Shown here: piece by piece, positions 39,431-52,457 of the stretch
Layout: each line of letters opens with the position of its first letter
Position numbering within the stretch: position 1 is the stretch's first letter
Assembly (NCBI GenBank): GCA_011009095.1
Contig: VTPC01008452.1
Span: 59,455-123,454 of the forward strand
Reading direction: 5' to 3'
Length of the DNA: 64,000 bases
From: Ignelater luminosus
Lineage: Eukaryota; Arthropoda; Insecta; Coleoptera; Elateridae
Notes under the pieces: model-generated
Seen by the model: the letters and a program-made list of their open reading frames with translations, nothing else
Databases searched by the model: none
What the model was told of the DNA's origin: nothing
Made by a program: the position numbers and the translations under genes

Positions 39431-39715
39431 TAGCATGACGTCATTTGTAATTTCAAACTAATAATCTGTTGGTTATTTAAAGTTCGCGAGTGTTCAGAGT
39501 AGATTTCCAGCGTTTTTCTCTGTAGTCTTAGTTTTCTTCTCTAAACAGTATGATACCCTAAGCTTCTTATTTCGATTTGCAACTTATAATTCTGTGTCTC
39601 AAATAACATGACGTAATTCGTAATTTCCCATTAATAATCTGCTGGTTATTTAGTTTCTTCGAGTGTTCAGAGCAGATTCCCAACGTTTTTCTCTGAACTC
39701 TCAGCGTTCTTTTCA
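39431..39715 (+). repeat. Two-copy direct tandem repeat, period 173 bp
   Basis: Copies at 39431-39545 and 39604-39715 share CATGACGT, AATAATCTG-TGGTTATTTA, GAGTGTTCAGAG-AGATT and CGTTTTTCTCTG in the same order, always 173 bp apart. A local duplication that has since diverged. No coding capacity. Confidence 0.75.
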
Positions 39716-40119
39716 GAATTATCAGACATTTAATAACACTAAAACCGTTATCTATAATTTTTTACATTCGACTTGCAAATTTATTAATCTCTCTATTTTA
39801 AACGTAATTTTTAGTACGAATTACTGCTACTATCTAAGGCAGAGCAACGCAAAAACGTGCAAATGGGACAACTCACCATAGGTGGCGCGGTGACTAGGCG
39901 CTGCACAGTGACGAATGAGACAACTGAAACTGGCATTAAACGCAGAAGGCTTCTTAAGAACTCCTGTGATAGGCGCCAAATACTGTATTAACTCTAGCCT
40001 TATTCTGGTATTATCAGAACTCCAACAGCAAGTCATTCTGTTGCAGATTCATTTGATACTAACATTCCACATTGAATTGCGAATTCTATTTTATTAGCTT
40101 TAGTTTCAATATCACATTA

Positions 40120-40880
40120 TTAGAAATGCCTCAAACTCCACCAGGATATAAAAATTAATTTATTGATAATAGGAATGACGATCCTAATTATTCTCGCAAG
40201 TCTGAAGATAATTATGACAGAAGAATCTGAAAAAACTACAGAAGAAGACAACCCCAAGAGATCTGTAGATCGAAAAGAAAAGTTCCAGACCATTGGACAA
40301 AGAATGGACGCAAAGTAAAACAAAAAAGTTAGATCAGGAATACAAATGTAGTCAATGTCAAAAAAGTTTTGAAAAATGAAAAATTTAAATAGACTCAGAG
40401 ATTATATTGGATCTCATGTTCATCGTCAACATGCTATAGGAGGACGTGTAGAAAACTTCTGGAGGTTTATTTCTGTACAAATGGAAAAAAAAGGTATCAG
40501 GAATGTAAATGGTTTTTTCTAGAAACGTTGGATATCTTCGGAAGAATGGCCAGAACTGCTTCGAAAAGATTCCTTCTCCAGATGAAAGAGGAAACATTAA
40601 GACAAAGATATTAGGTTTGCTACGGACCACAATGATTCATTTCCTCGAGTATATCAGTCCACTGGTATCGAAAATATACGGAAAATTAATATTTAGAAGT
40701 CACCAATCAAAAACCCATTTCAGGCAAAGACATCTTAATTGATAAAAATGTCGATTCCACAAACCAAGATCGGTGTTGTGTCACCATTTGGAGCAGCTGC
40801 CAGAAGACCAGAAAACAAAGAACAAGTTAGGCAAGTTTGATCTACATACACGTAGAGAAGTTGCTACTAATGAGAAAAGG
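40120..40880 (+). other. Possible eroded coding sequence with a zinc-finger-like word
   Basis: The composition is coding-like (purine-rich, fewer stops) and one frame reads YKCSQCQKSFEK near 40346-40380, followed in another frame by SHVHRQH, which together resemble a C2H2 zinc finger broken by a stop. It directly precedes the pogo-like scrap and may belong to the same decayed element. I cannot name a family. Confidence 0.25.
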
Positions 40881-41390
40881 CATTGAGAAGGCCAGGACAG
40901 AAAATTTTGATTGGAAACCGTTCTACGACATAATTTAATAGAAAGGGTTTGTCTATCAATTCCTCAAGCAGGATGTGTTATTTCTGGATGAACCGTTTAT
41001 AGGTATCATTCAGAAATTATTACAGCAGACCAACAAAAGAATTTCTATGGGCAAATTTTTTTTCTGGGTAAAATCCAGTATCCACTTACGTCGAAGAAGA
41101 ACTTATAACCTGGATGAAAGAGGTCGTAGCCTAGAGTTACACAAAGATTCAAAAATATTGTCAAAAAAGGTTACAAAGTGTGTACGCGTTGCTGCAAAAG
41201 GAACATTCTGAAAGTATTACAGTTGTAGCTTATGGAAATGTCACGCTAACTGTCATTCTCTCAAAAGAAGAAAAGTTCGTCAACAGGTTCGCACATGAAA
41301 ATGACATGCTCACTGGAGAATTTAAGATTCAAATCAGTTGGTTCCTGGATGTTATATTTAGATTGTAAAACCTGCGAGAAAGCTAAAAAA
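40880..41390 (+). pseudogene. pogo/Tigger-like DDE transposase scrap
   Basis: A plus-strand frame gives YNLDERGRSLELHKDSKIL (from 41104) and, after a frameshift near 41180, VYALLQKEHSESITVVAYGN (to about 41241). This matches the order 'IYN-DE-G ... VLA-KG-K-VYAL---EHSE-ITVVAC-NA' of pogo/Tigger transposases, with the first catalytic aspartate in the DE context. The later DNH and DV aspartate blocks are not found. Frameshifts make it non-functional. Confidence 0.5.
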
Positions 41391-44300
41391 GTGCTATTTC
41401 TCCATGCTGTCTACGGTCAAACCATAAGCTCTAACCAATAAGCAAAGTTTTCATTCCTGTTTGGCATACGTCCCAAGTATCAAATTCTACAAGTTCCTTC
41501 AATCCTACTGTTAATTCTCAAAATGCTTTCATATCAAGCAAAGTTACTAAACAGCTAGCCCATCAGAATTGACGACTGCACCAAGTATAATTGAATAGGA
41601 ACAACCTCGGAACAACTTTGATGGAGCTAGACTTCACAGTGCTTCACGTTCTTCAATTCGGAATATCTAAAAGAAACTGACTCCGAGCCTTTAAATATTA
41701 TTTCAGGGAATTTTGTATATACTAAAACAAGACAAAAAACACACCATGTACTTCTGCAGTTAGACCATTGTGGAGGAGAGTTTATTTGAAAGTGTTGAAG
41801 AGCAGGAACGCTAGATAATAATCAATAAGAAGCAATCGTTAGGAAAGAGAGATAAAAGAAAGAACTATTGAGAGAAACACAGTAAGACTCCAAAAACAGA
41901 CTGAAAGTCGATGTGAAGTAAAAAAGTTGAGACTTTTTTCAGTTTGTGCAAACATAATATGTAAACAGTTATAACAAAAAGCGACCAAGAACTTTTTGTT
42001 TGCTCTGTCTGCGTTCAATAATGTTAAAGTTGAAATAGTTTTTTTTATTATTTTAACCTTAAAATTAAATTTACAAATTAAATATTCGTTTATCTATATT
42101 TAAATTTTCAAATAACCTCATGAATGTAATACAATCGTTCCATCAATAGTTATATCGAATTTTGTATATCAAAAAGGTTTATCCCTTTTTTCCGAAACTA
42201 ACAATTTTGTAGGCGTAAAGCAATTTTTTAGAGATGTATTTTACGAGACCTGTTAGCTCTTCAAATTGTTTGGAAATTCGTCAGCAATTTAAAAACCCCT
42301 CTTTATTGATTTGTAATGGCCAAATATTTATAGGTGATTGCTTTGTACACGTTGCGGCAGATCAAATTACAAAACGGCTGCTATAAAAATTAGCCAACAG
42401 CAAAATAAAAATCAGGTCAAATCAAAATAAGTTAACGTGAAAAACTTAAAATTTAGGGCTCCATCTTTTAATTGCCTCGTACAGTTTTCTTTGATAAAAA
42501 CATTAATTTCTTTCAATTAACCTCGACGACTTTCCACAGTGATAGTGTAAAGAAAATACTTTGACATACTGTTTTACTAAAAGGTTAATTTTCAATCATC
42601 TTGAATGAATGAATAAATTGAGAATATTTATTCCTGTTAGAGATTAGAAAAATGAAAGACGACTTTATTATGCAAGGACTCAAAAGTTTTTCCAATCCAA
42701 TTTTGGGCGGGACAGTTTCACTAGAATCGGATATACGTAGAGAAACCTACATAAAATATGAAGAGATGCTCTTTAGGTTATTTGGTGAACCTGTGGCTCT
42801 CTCGTCAAATGTGCCTTTTCCTTTTACCCTTTTAGATATCTTTATCTTATCTACGCATAATTGAGTTTGGACAGAATGGCGCCCTAAGACCCAGCATTGG
42901 TCAATTGATCACATTTAACTACTATTAGAGGCGAGTAAGTAGGGAAAAGTTTTTCCACTAGGACTGCAATTGTACCCTTTTTTAGTACTTACTATTCCAA
43001 GTAAATTCTCAGATTGCTTTAGCAAAATGAAGAAATGTGTGCGTCTTTTCAGTAATTGCTTTTGCTTTGTAGGTCAATATAATTTTATGTACTCGACTGA
43101 ACAAGAAATTGCCAAGGTAAAAACTCAAAGAAAGGTTTAGGGAAAATTTAAAAGTCGAAAGATATAATCCGTAGGTGTATTCTACCTTGGGCTCGATTTG
43201 CCTGAAAATTCAATTATGTAAATTTAATTGCAAAATTTTCTGTTATTCAGTCATAGGGCAAGCTTGGTGTATTTTGATTTTACGTCAGTGACAGAATTGC
43301 TGTAGGCTATACCTTGGCCTCTTAGTCATCCATAAGATCCGTATAATATCCCTCAAGTAATTTATACGAAAGCCCGTATAATTATCATCAGTACGCGGTT
43401 TTTTAAAACAAAGATAATATTTTCCCCAAAATTGAATACTTAAACAACAATATAACCTTCAAAGAAAGATTTAATTAAAAAAATTATTTATTTGAAGATT
43501 CAAACAACCCAAATATAACCGTGTAATCCTGTTGTTCTCGGTAACACAATTTCCTTCTGGTTTAATTATCATGCTGAATAACCAAGCAAAATCTGCATGC
43601 AAAATTCTAATCACCATTTCAGTGTTAGTAGGAAACTCACGTTAACTAAAAATGGGTTTTATTTTCCTTCTAATACAAAATATAACGTACGAAGATGAAT
43701 TTGGAAAATGTTGCCTTTACTCTACCAAGCTGCTTATTAATAAAATTCTAACTACATTAAATTTAAACTTAGTTGTAAACCAATTAGGAAAACTTTCATT
43801 GTTGGGATAAAACTTTTAATAGGCATTCCAACTTTTGGTTTTACAAACGCTAGAGTTAACTAATGAAATAATATGAAAATTTTGTTTAGGATCTAATTTT
43901 GAAATAAACAAAACAGAAAGACGAACATATTGAAAGAAGGTGTAATTAAAGTGAAAGAGAAGGTTTAAAGTAAGAAGTAAACTCTTAAAAATGGAAGGCA
44001 GAGGAAACTAAAATAAAAAATCTAACTTCCAAGTTGTTAAAAAAGGTTACTGCTGCATTTCGCACATTCTACGTTCACATAGGTACATTGTTTCCATTTT
44101 ATAGCTCCGTATTTTTTGCTTGAAACATTAGAATCGTAAAACTGAAATCGTTAAATGTTGAAAATTCTGACAAAACTTTATCTTGCCTGCACTAGAAACT
44201 TTTATTGGGAGAAAATTTTATTTTGTAAACTAAATTCATATTTTTCTCAACTGTTGTAACACCGAGCTTTACTAACTTGGTTAACAAAAATATTCCTTAA

Positions 44301-45780
44301 AAGTTCTTGTAACAAATCTCTCTAAAATTTCAAATCAATAAAAGATCGCAAATGAACCCTAACAATCAGATAAGAAAGGTTGCTATTGGATCACATGTAA
44401 GATTGCTTTAGCAGTTCTACTTTAAATGCTATTACTTTTTTAGTGAGTTTAGGTTTAGGTCATTGTTATTTATAGGTCCCACCACGGCTCTTGATGCGCA
44501 GTGAATCGATATTATTATGCGATATTTGGTCCTATGAAATATTGTCAATTAAAAATTTTTAATTATAAATTTGGCATTCCATAAGTAAGAAGAATACTTT
44601 ATAAGGTGAAATATGTGAAGGTCATGATTGTAATCTAGTATTTTTAACACAGAGTAACTGCTAATCTCTGTTTGCTTTATCCATGCGGTAACAAAAGGAA
44701 GAAATCCATCCCCGCAATTCTGTTAAAGCGCTTCCATTTGATCATCCACCTCATACTTAATTGTATATAGAAGTAGGTGTATTCTATCTAGATTCGAGAA
44801 TAAACTATTGAGGAACGGTGATTCCATGGCAGAAATAGGGTGGGAAACCTGTAAAAATCAACCTCGAGTAATGGATTCTGTTAGGGACCTTAACTCATTC
44901 GTTAGTAGTAGTTGACTTACCAACTCCCCAAAATTGATTATATAAGAGGAAGTCGAGAAGTGCAGAAAATCAGAATCTCTTTCACGTTCTACAAGGTTGT
45001 CCCTCAACCCATTGGGCAAGAATATATTGCCATGACGGGATAAGGCACAATCCTGATCTGCTCTATAGAAAACCCAGCTATTTCAGTGTTTGTGTCATCG
45101 CAATATCCACTGGAAAGGTCTCAGACTATTAAATTCAACATCTCCATTCCTTGAAACTTCACAGTGCAGCGTAGCCATACAAGCAATGAAATCACGTTAT
45201 CAGAGCATACAGCACTTGGATCAAATGTAACAACGTATTGCTCGACGTTTTTGGTCTATCTAAGTCTATGGTGCACCACCTTGTTAGAAATGTTATGAAG
45301 GAAGGATTTATAATCCAATCAGTATTCTCTAGTAATATTTGGTGTCGAACCCAAAAAAAGTTAAATACAAGCGTCAGCCCATTTTATTCAACATTCTTCA
45401 CTTCTCTTCACTGATTGATAAATCTATCTTCTTAGTCACTATTTTTCACAAGTTATTAAGAATGCAAAAATTACTCTCAAGACGTCCGAGATTTTTGCAA
45501 AATCCCTTATACCTCTGATTTAGTGTATTGTTAGTTGTCTCATGTTTTTCTACAAACCTTCTAACCGAGTTATATTTTAATTGGGTTTTTATGTCATGTT
45601 ATATTAGCAAAGTTCTGTGATAGCATGCAAACTAGTATCTAATTTTGTTTTATTGGCCATAGTATCGAGGGTACTAGAAATGCATTCCCATACGATTATT
45701 TAATGTCTAATGTTATATCTTCTAACGAAGTTTTTATCTCTTGTAGGTACTGTGTCACCATTATTAAAATTCTTAAATAG
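41391..45780. other. Noncoding AT-rich DNA
   Basis: No gene is supportable. The 44700-45420 portion is less AT-biased and might be an old retroelement, but no catalytic motif could be read. Confidence 0.45.
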
Positions 45781-45789
45781 TTGTAGCAG

Positions 45790-46190
45790 CAGTTGATCAG
45801 CAATGGTGTCGTGCTGTCAGAAACAATGGCGGGAAGTTGAAGTTAGACTGCCAGTGAAGTGTTTGCCCTTTATTGCATTTGGCGTCGGCGCGGCGTGGAG
45901 CTGGATTATCTGCCCGTAATGACATATTGTTAGCGTCCTGGGTAAGTTGTACTCGGTAGCCGTCGTTGGTACTAGAAAGTAATTGTAAAGAAAGGGAAAA
46001 CCTACTAGACCAACACCTAGAGAGGTGTACTGTGAGCGAAATTCTAAGAAAGCAAGAAAAGAAAGTATGATGTAGTCCCGCCTTTCCTTTATTAATTTAA
46101 AAAAAAGAAACGTCGTGCCGAGGGTTACACCAGTTTGGTGACTTCTCTTGTGGAGATTCGGTGTTAAAGAGGTTGATAACAAAATCACGT
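45790..46190. other. GC-elevated block of unknown nature
   Basis: The block is richer in G and C than its flanks (for example GGCGTCGGCGCGGCGTGGAG near 45879). A 123-codon minus-strand frame spans 45817-46188, starting at an ATG, with no domain I recognise and no signs of selection I can judge. It could be part of an LTR, an untranslated exon, or a conserved element. No paired terminal repeat was found. Confidence 0.25.
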
Positions 46191-46608
46191 TCTGTACTTA
46201 AATGAATTTCTTTTTTTACCAGATTGATATCCTCAACATTGTCTTAATTGACTTTTGTTTGCTCGATGTATCAATTCTCAAAGGAGTAAATCTCAGGAAA
46301 TTATTTTGGGCTAGGTGAATCTTTAAACAGGGGTTCCCTTCACGAATGATTGGAAACATCTATAGCTTGTGATTGATCTATTGAATTATAAATTCTCTTC
46401 TATTTAATTTATTAGCTAGAAATAGGAATTTTTTATTTGTTTGTTTGCGCAACACACTTGATATCTTTGAATTATTTTCATGTGTGGAAATTAATAATTC
46501 GAATTAAATGCACAAAATAGAAATTGGTTAGCATTGGGCTAATCACAGCATTGTTTCCGCTTGCTCTATATATTTCCAAAAATCTTGTTTGGAATTGCAG
46601 TATACATA

Positions 46609-46971
46609 TACAAGGTGTTTATACATGTTTCTGGGTCCAGTGAGCTGTGAAATCATGCTTGCGGCTGCATCTGCCGCCTTTTAAAAAGCAGGATGTGTAT
46701 TAGAATGTTTGTCACATTACACGCATTGCATCGTTGTTATAATGGTTGTCTAAACTTATGTTTTTTAAAGAATTAAGTTAAAATTAGTTGTTAATAAACA
46801 ATAATACATAACAATAAATAAATAAAAAACCAATAATAAATAAAATGTGGAACAATACAACAAATTTCAGCACAAGATTAGCTAAATTGCTAAATGCTGG
46901 ACAATGACATTTGCAATCAAAATTAAATTCCATGGCCAACTGGACCCAAAAACATTTAGGAACACTTTGTA
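46609..46971. mobile_element. 363-bp MITE with 33-bp inverted ends
   Basis: The left end reads TACAAGGTGTTTATACATGT and continues to TGGGTCCAGT. The reverse complement of the right end reads TACAAAGTGTTCCTAAATGT and continues to TGGGTCCAGT. About 28 of 33 positions match. A TA precedes the left end (46607-46608); the right flank reads AA, so the duplication is eroded on that side. The tip resembles that of the 7600-8153 element, suggesting related mobilising transposases. The interior is noncoding. Confidence 0.75.
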
Positions 46972-49800
46972 AATTTGTGTTGCAGCTGTAACTTGTTGGA
47001 TAATGTTTCTCATGCTATTTGTTTGTAATTTCACATAAACATCCAACAGTAAATTTGATTTTATAACTCCATTCTGCTATTTAAATTTTAGAAATCATTA
47101 AAATCGGCCCACCCATTCATTGTTGTGTCGCGCTTTAACAATTTTTGATTGAAAATGCGAAATCAGTAAATTGCGATTATCTAATTCACATCAGTATGCT
47201 GCTTTGTAATTTGTGTGTACGTGGAATTATCTTTAGTTACTATGCCTTAATGCTCAATTACACATCAAGTACATTCATGTTTTCTAACGTATAATTAATA
47301 TTATACTGCTACACGAAGCTTAATGTTTGTTAATGCTAGCATTGAGCTTATCTAGGTGAAATCATATTTACGGTTGTGTAGTACAAGAAGTTGCGTAGGT
47401 TGCGTACACAGGAAGGAGTTACTTTTGAAAATAAAAAGTAAGTATACAATCTTACGTGGGTTTACTCAACATTCCATAGCGCATGTAAGCTTATTTTTCA
47501 TAATTAATTTAATGTTAACATAACCAAATTTAGTAAAAGCAAAATAATACTTAGAAAGTTTATCTCATCTTAGTTGTAACAAGAATCTGTTACGCTGTGT
47601 AATTTGTACATAAGTGCTAAGATAAACCTAATTAGTAAATTTCCATATACAAGTGCAGCAGAGTAATACAATTAATCCCACTTAAACAAACAGAATTGCA
47701 TGCAAGCCTTTAGATGGTATCAACTAGCATAACAGTGCAACTCATTCTATTATTATTTGTTATAACAACTGCAAAGCTTAGCTAGAAATACATATTAATT
47801 CGTTGGGCGGTGAAAAAAAGAACAAAACCTAAAACTTTTTGTGTGTGTTTCAGTAGAGAACTTTGCTTTACTAAACAACCAACGATAGATGAACAAACAA
47901 TTATGCTTCTGACGAAACCCCTTTTCTAAGAGTCCTTTTATTTTAGCGGAGTGATATATGAATAAGACAAGAATAGATTGGAGAATATTTGTTGTTCGGG
48001 AAGTACATCTTACGCTGATCTTGATTAAGGTTGAGATTTTGGTTTTGTTGCTTAGTTGACATAAATTGCGAAAGATAAATTGGTTAGCAACCGCAACTTT
48101 TTTTATCAATTACTGTAAAAGCAACTTTCATCACGGCCGAAAAAAAGTTCAAAGTCAGAATTCATTGCCATTATTCAAAATTATCCAAAGAAAATGTTAA
48201 TATAATTATTTTCTCTAATGTAGATAGATCACAAACCAAAGATAAATTGAGTGAGGACACAATAGACAATAGACAAAGGGTAATTTCTGCGTGGGGGATC
48301 TCACACAAACCTCGTCTGAAAGGCTTCTTTGTGATAAAATAACTAAGAAAAAATTATTACGTTGTCTGCACCTACCCGCTCCTAATTTAATCTATCTATC
48401 CGTTTCCTTATTTTGCGAATGCAATGAAAGTCTTTGATCTCCATCACTTTATCATTTCTTTTTCACTGACAGGTTTGAAAGTGCTGTGCTAGCGCGTTTA
48501 CTCCATATGATTATAAAAGCCTGCAGAGGAAACACAGATGAGATTGTGTCTTCTGGTTTGCGGCGATCGCAGCAACCCTCCAAATAGGGTGTGGTTAACA
48601 ATGACCAAAAGTTATTATTTAAACTAGATTAGTCCCAACAATAGACTGTAATAACCTTCTATATTTGCCACAAAAGCAACAGGTTTTGAATTTAATTCAA
48701 TATAAATTAAATATAATAAGCCGTTGTTGTATAAAATGATGTCCTGGAAAGCACGGATGATGTTCAATTAAACGACACTATACAGTGGGGAATAGTGGAA
48801 AAGAATGGGTGTATTGTCATGTTGGACAATGCATTCAGAAAATAAGTAAAACTAATAATAGCATTTTAGCACATTATTATAGTAATTCTCGCGAGTATTC
48901 TTTCATCTTTTAATGGAAGTTTAAAAGAATAAACTTAAAGCTGAATAGAAGTTTCTAAACAACCTCAAACTATAAAGGATTGTTGTATTTTTTCAATGGG
49001 TTCCATAAATTATGTCACGAACGGTTGGAGGAAAAAATAAGGGAATAAACTCCTATTTCCTAGACCGGATACCCTTTTTAAGGAAACTACGCCCTCTTCT
49101 AGAAGGTTTGACGGGGAGTTTTCTTTGACGATATTTAAAGTTTTTGTAAAATAAAGTTTTGCGGAAAAGTTATATTTGCAAATCTAGACAATTCGCACAA
49201 AGCAGAAAAGTTCTGAAGGAATTTTAGTTATACTTTGAGTTTCCAGAGTATTTTAATAGACTAGCTAAGAAAACTACAAGATAATTTACAGGATTTAGAA
49301 ATATTTCCATCCTAATTGACTATTCTAAAAACTTTCAAATTACTGAATCTTTGTCAAATCGCAAAAAATTATAAAATCTGAAAATGTCAAAATTTCCTAC
49401 TTTCTATAAATAAATTAATTCTTTGCCTTGTGTAAACTCGAAATTGTTTGAAACAAAATAGCACTGGCTGGATACCTTTCTCGATTAAATCACATAGAAA
49501 ATAATAAAATTAAGCTAAAACAATATGATGCCCAAAAATATGCCATAGAAAGTGAGAGAAACGTTAAATTAAAAAGATTACAACAAAGAGAAGAGTAACT
49601 ATTAGATAGCATTTAGAAATCTAGAAGTCCTAGGAAGTCTGGGAAACCACAAAAATGTCATAAACAAGAAAGTTCTGAAAACTGCAAAAATAATCTCTTC
49701 TGATTAGCAAATGTGCAAAACACGGAGGTCAGTGTATTTTAGCCCCTTATTTAAGACAACTGTTTAGAAGCTCAGCGGCTCCACGTCAATCGGAAACTGG
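46972..49800. other. Noncoding AT-rich DNA
   Basis: No gene is visible. Two less AT-biased patches (47090-47230 and 48480-48600) could be conserved noncoding sequence; neither codes for a recognisable protein. Confidence 0.45.
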
Positions 49801-49808
49801 AAGTGGAA

Positions 49809-50012
49809 ATCACTGTTCCGGTATTCAACCACACCACTAAGAAAAACCACGAACTCTAATGAGGACAGTCAGCACGGAAATTTTGAATTCCTGCTGGAAA
49901 GGCTAAAAAAATCACTGTTCCGGTATTCACTTACGCTACTAAGAAAAACCACGTAAAATCTTAAATTAGAATTGCTTTCCGGTATTCATTTACATCACTA
50001 ATAAAAATCACA
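49809..50012 (+). repeat. Three irregular copies of a ~43-bp repeat
   Basis: The core CCGGTATTCA begins at 49818, 49920 and 49979, each followed by a run resembling CACTAAGAAAAACCAC. Spacings are 102 and 59 bp, so this is a cluster of short direct repeats rather than a regular satellite. A GACAGTCAG word at about 49864 and 50028 brackets part of it. Confidence 0.6.
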
Positions 50013-51233
50013 GGAAACCTTGCCAAAGACAGTCAGTCCACAAATCTAAACTTCAGAAAATTAATAGCACATCGATTCAAAACAATTAGATAAAAACCAA
50101 AAGAAATCATCTATTTACCTATCACATAGTATTTAGAAAAATAAAATAAATCTATGATCTTTGGAGGAATGAAAAGCCTCCGAATAAAAACTAAAATCAC
50201 GCAGTCAGTAATAGAACGTGTCAAATCAACTAAAAAGTTAGTTTTCTCGGTTTGTGACCGGTCATCATTACTAAGTGCGATAAAGTCAAAAACACAGAAG
50301 CTATCCCAGGACCTGAACGTGTGAATTCACAGCCTCTGCCAGAGCAAGATTGTACATACGGGATTAATAGCTCTAGCTACCTGTTTTTGTAGAAGAAAGT
50401 TAACAAATAGATTTATACCTTTAAAGTGCGCTGTGGAAATAGCTGCTGGAACATATAGAGACCAGTGGCAGCAATTGGGAAAGAAGCTTTCAATGGGCAG
50501 GCTCTGGCGTTCCATTCGACATTAGTCAATTTAGGAGGACTTTTGCTTTTCCCGCTGGGAAGCTTTGTCATGGATTTAATTGTGATCAATGGTATTCCTG
50601 TAACTCAGTAAATCTAACACGGGGAGTACAGTCTTGGAGCTTCTGTTAGCCGAGTGCTTGTTGTAAGTGTTTTACTTACTTGTTACCCTTTAAGGGCCAG
50701 TAATATTCAACTATTACTTTTTGCGATTAACAATAGATTTTCAGTGTGGGACTGTGTGTTCTCGTCTGGTCAACCAAGAGAAAATCCATGCGACTCTATC
50801 TTGTACTTAGGCATGCTATCTTTACAACTACAACCTTTACAATTGATCAGAAAATTTTGATGTTTGACTAAGGACCAAAACCAATCATTTTCAGCGAGAT
50901 TCCTCTTGGATTAACGAGATCTACACTTTCCTAACCTACAATATAGTAAAACCGCTGCCAAGGGAACGGGTTTGGAAAAATTAGCGGGGAAAGAAGACCC
51001 TGTTGCTAACACAAAAATAATCTTCCCCGTGTAAGTATTTTTCATTGCTTGTCTTACTTTTGATTGTATTTCATAAAATAATACATGTATCAAATGTCAT
51101 TTTGATTCAATTCTTGGAAGAAGATTAATCAATCATTCTGTTTTTGCAGAGTGGCGTAGAAAACAATTCGCTACAGGTAGACAATTCGTTACATAAAGCA
51201 TAGCGTATAGAAACCTAGAAAAAAGTCATGGTA
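50013..51233. other. Noncoding DNA left of the mariner
   Basis: Nothing recognised. Composition is slightly less AT-rich than average, with no domain-bearing reading frame. Confidence 0.45.
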
Positions 51234-51261
51234 CGAGGGTGGTCTGAAAAGTTTCCGACCT
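51234..51261 (+). repeat. Left 28-bp mariner TIR
   Basis: Exact inverse complement of 52430-52457. Confidence 0.97.
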
Positions 51262-51410
51262 CAACGTGAAGATGGCAGCACTCGTAAATAAAAGCTACTG
51301 AATTTCGTTGTTCATCTGTTGACAGTTACTCACCAAAGTTTCAGCCATTTTGGACGCGCAGTTTTTATGTAACAGTCGTTTGAGTGAGTTGATGTGAGTT
51401 TTTTGTGAAA

Positions 51411-52393
51411 ATGGACAAAATCGAGTATCGAGCTGTCATTAAATATTTGTTTTTGAAAGGCAATACGCCTTCGCAAATAAAAGATGAGTTGGATTCTGTG
51501 TATGGGGACTCTGCACCACAGTGAAATTTTGTCCAAAAACTGCAACTACCGACGAAAACATCGCCAAAGTTCACCAAATGGTGCTAGACGACCGCCGAAT
51601 TAAAGTGAGAGAGATAGCAGAGGTTATGAACATGTCAAAAGAACGTGTTTGTCACATATTAAATCAACATTTAGGCATGAGAAAGCTGTCCGCGCGTTGG
51701 GTGCCGCGTTTGCTCACGTTAGACCAAAAACGTGTTCGAATGAATATTTCCAACGCTCTTTTGGCGCAGTTTAGGCAAAATAAATCCGAGCTTTGGCGCC
51801 GATTAATTACTGTAGATGAAACTTGGATACACCATTATACGCCCGAAATAAAAATACAGTCCAAACAGTGGACTGCAAAGGGGGAACCGGCTCCAAAAAA
51901 AGCAAAAACTGTTTTTTCGGCTGGGAAAGTGATGGCGACTGTTTTTTGGGATAGTCATGGAGTTATTTTAATCGATTATCTTCAAAAACGAAAAACCATT
52001 ACAGGAGCATACTATACAGCATTGCTTGATAAGCTGAAGGCAGAACTTGCGAAAAAACGGCCACATTTGCAGAAAAAGAAAATCCTGTTTCACCAAGACA
52101 ACGCACAGTCTCACACCTCAGCGGTTGCCATGGCCAAATTCCAGGAATTACGGTTTGAACTGCTTGACCATCCGTCTTACTCACCAGATCTAGCCCCAAG
52201 CGACTTCTTTTTGTTCCCTCATCTAAAAATTGCGCTCGGAGGACAAAGATTTTCGTCAAATGAAGAGGCAATCGCCTTCGTAAACAATTATTTTGCAGAG
52301 AAAAATGCCGAGTACTATTTGGACGGGTTACAGAGATGGGAGCATCGCTGGGAGAAGTGTGTAGAGTTACAAGGAGACTATGTTGAAAAATAA
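51411..52393 (+). pseudogene. mariner transposase with a small N-terminal deletion
   Basis: DD34D transposase of the mariner family. The ATG at 51411 opens MDKIEYRAVIKYLFLKGNTP and reads to YGDSAP (36 codons), then meets a TGA in frame. From about 51524 a different frame gives PKTATTDENIAKVHQ and runs without interruption to the TAA at 52393. The segment normally lying between these blocks (the FW...FKRG...D..R.GRP part of the paired-like DNA-binding domain) is missing, about 25-30 codons, with a frame change, probably at about 51520-51533. The linker (ARWVPRLL) and all three catalytic aspartates are intact: TVDETW, FHQDNAQSH and SPDLAPSD, with 34 residues between the second and third. The catalytic domain looks intact, but the protein could not be made or bind its ends normally. 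Confidence 0.93.
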
Positions 52394-52429
52394 AAAAAAT
52401 TTTCAGAAAAAATGTCTTGTATCTTTGTT

Positions 52430-52457
52430 AGGTCGGAAACTTTTCAGACCACCCTCG
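52430..52457 (-). repeat. Right 28-bp mariner TIR
   Basis: Exact inverse complement of 51234-51261, followed by TA. Confidence 0.97.

Larger units (their letters stand above)
51234..52457 (+). mobile_element. mariner transposon, complete, perfect ends
   Basis: A 1224-bp element flanked by TA on both sides (51232-51233 and 52458-52459). The 28-bp terminal inverted repeats (51234-51261 and 52430-52457), beginning CGAGGGTGGTCTGAAAAGTT, are perfectly complementary. The single transposase gene reads on the plus strand. Perfect ends and a long intact reading frame make it the youngest element in the window. Confidence 0.96.

Noticed and set aside
51999..52271. Minus-strand 90-codon frame inside the mariner
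   Set aside because: It is an antisense shadow of the transposase catalytic domain.
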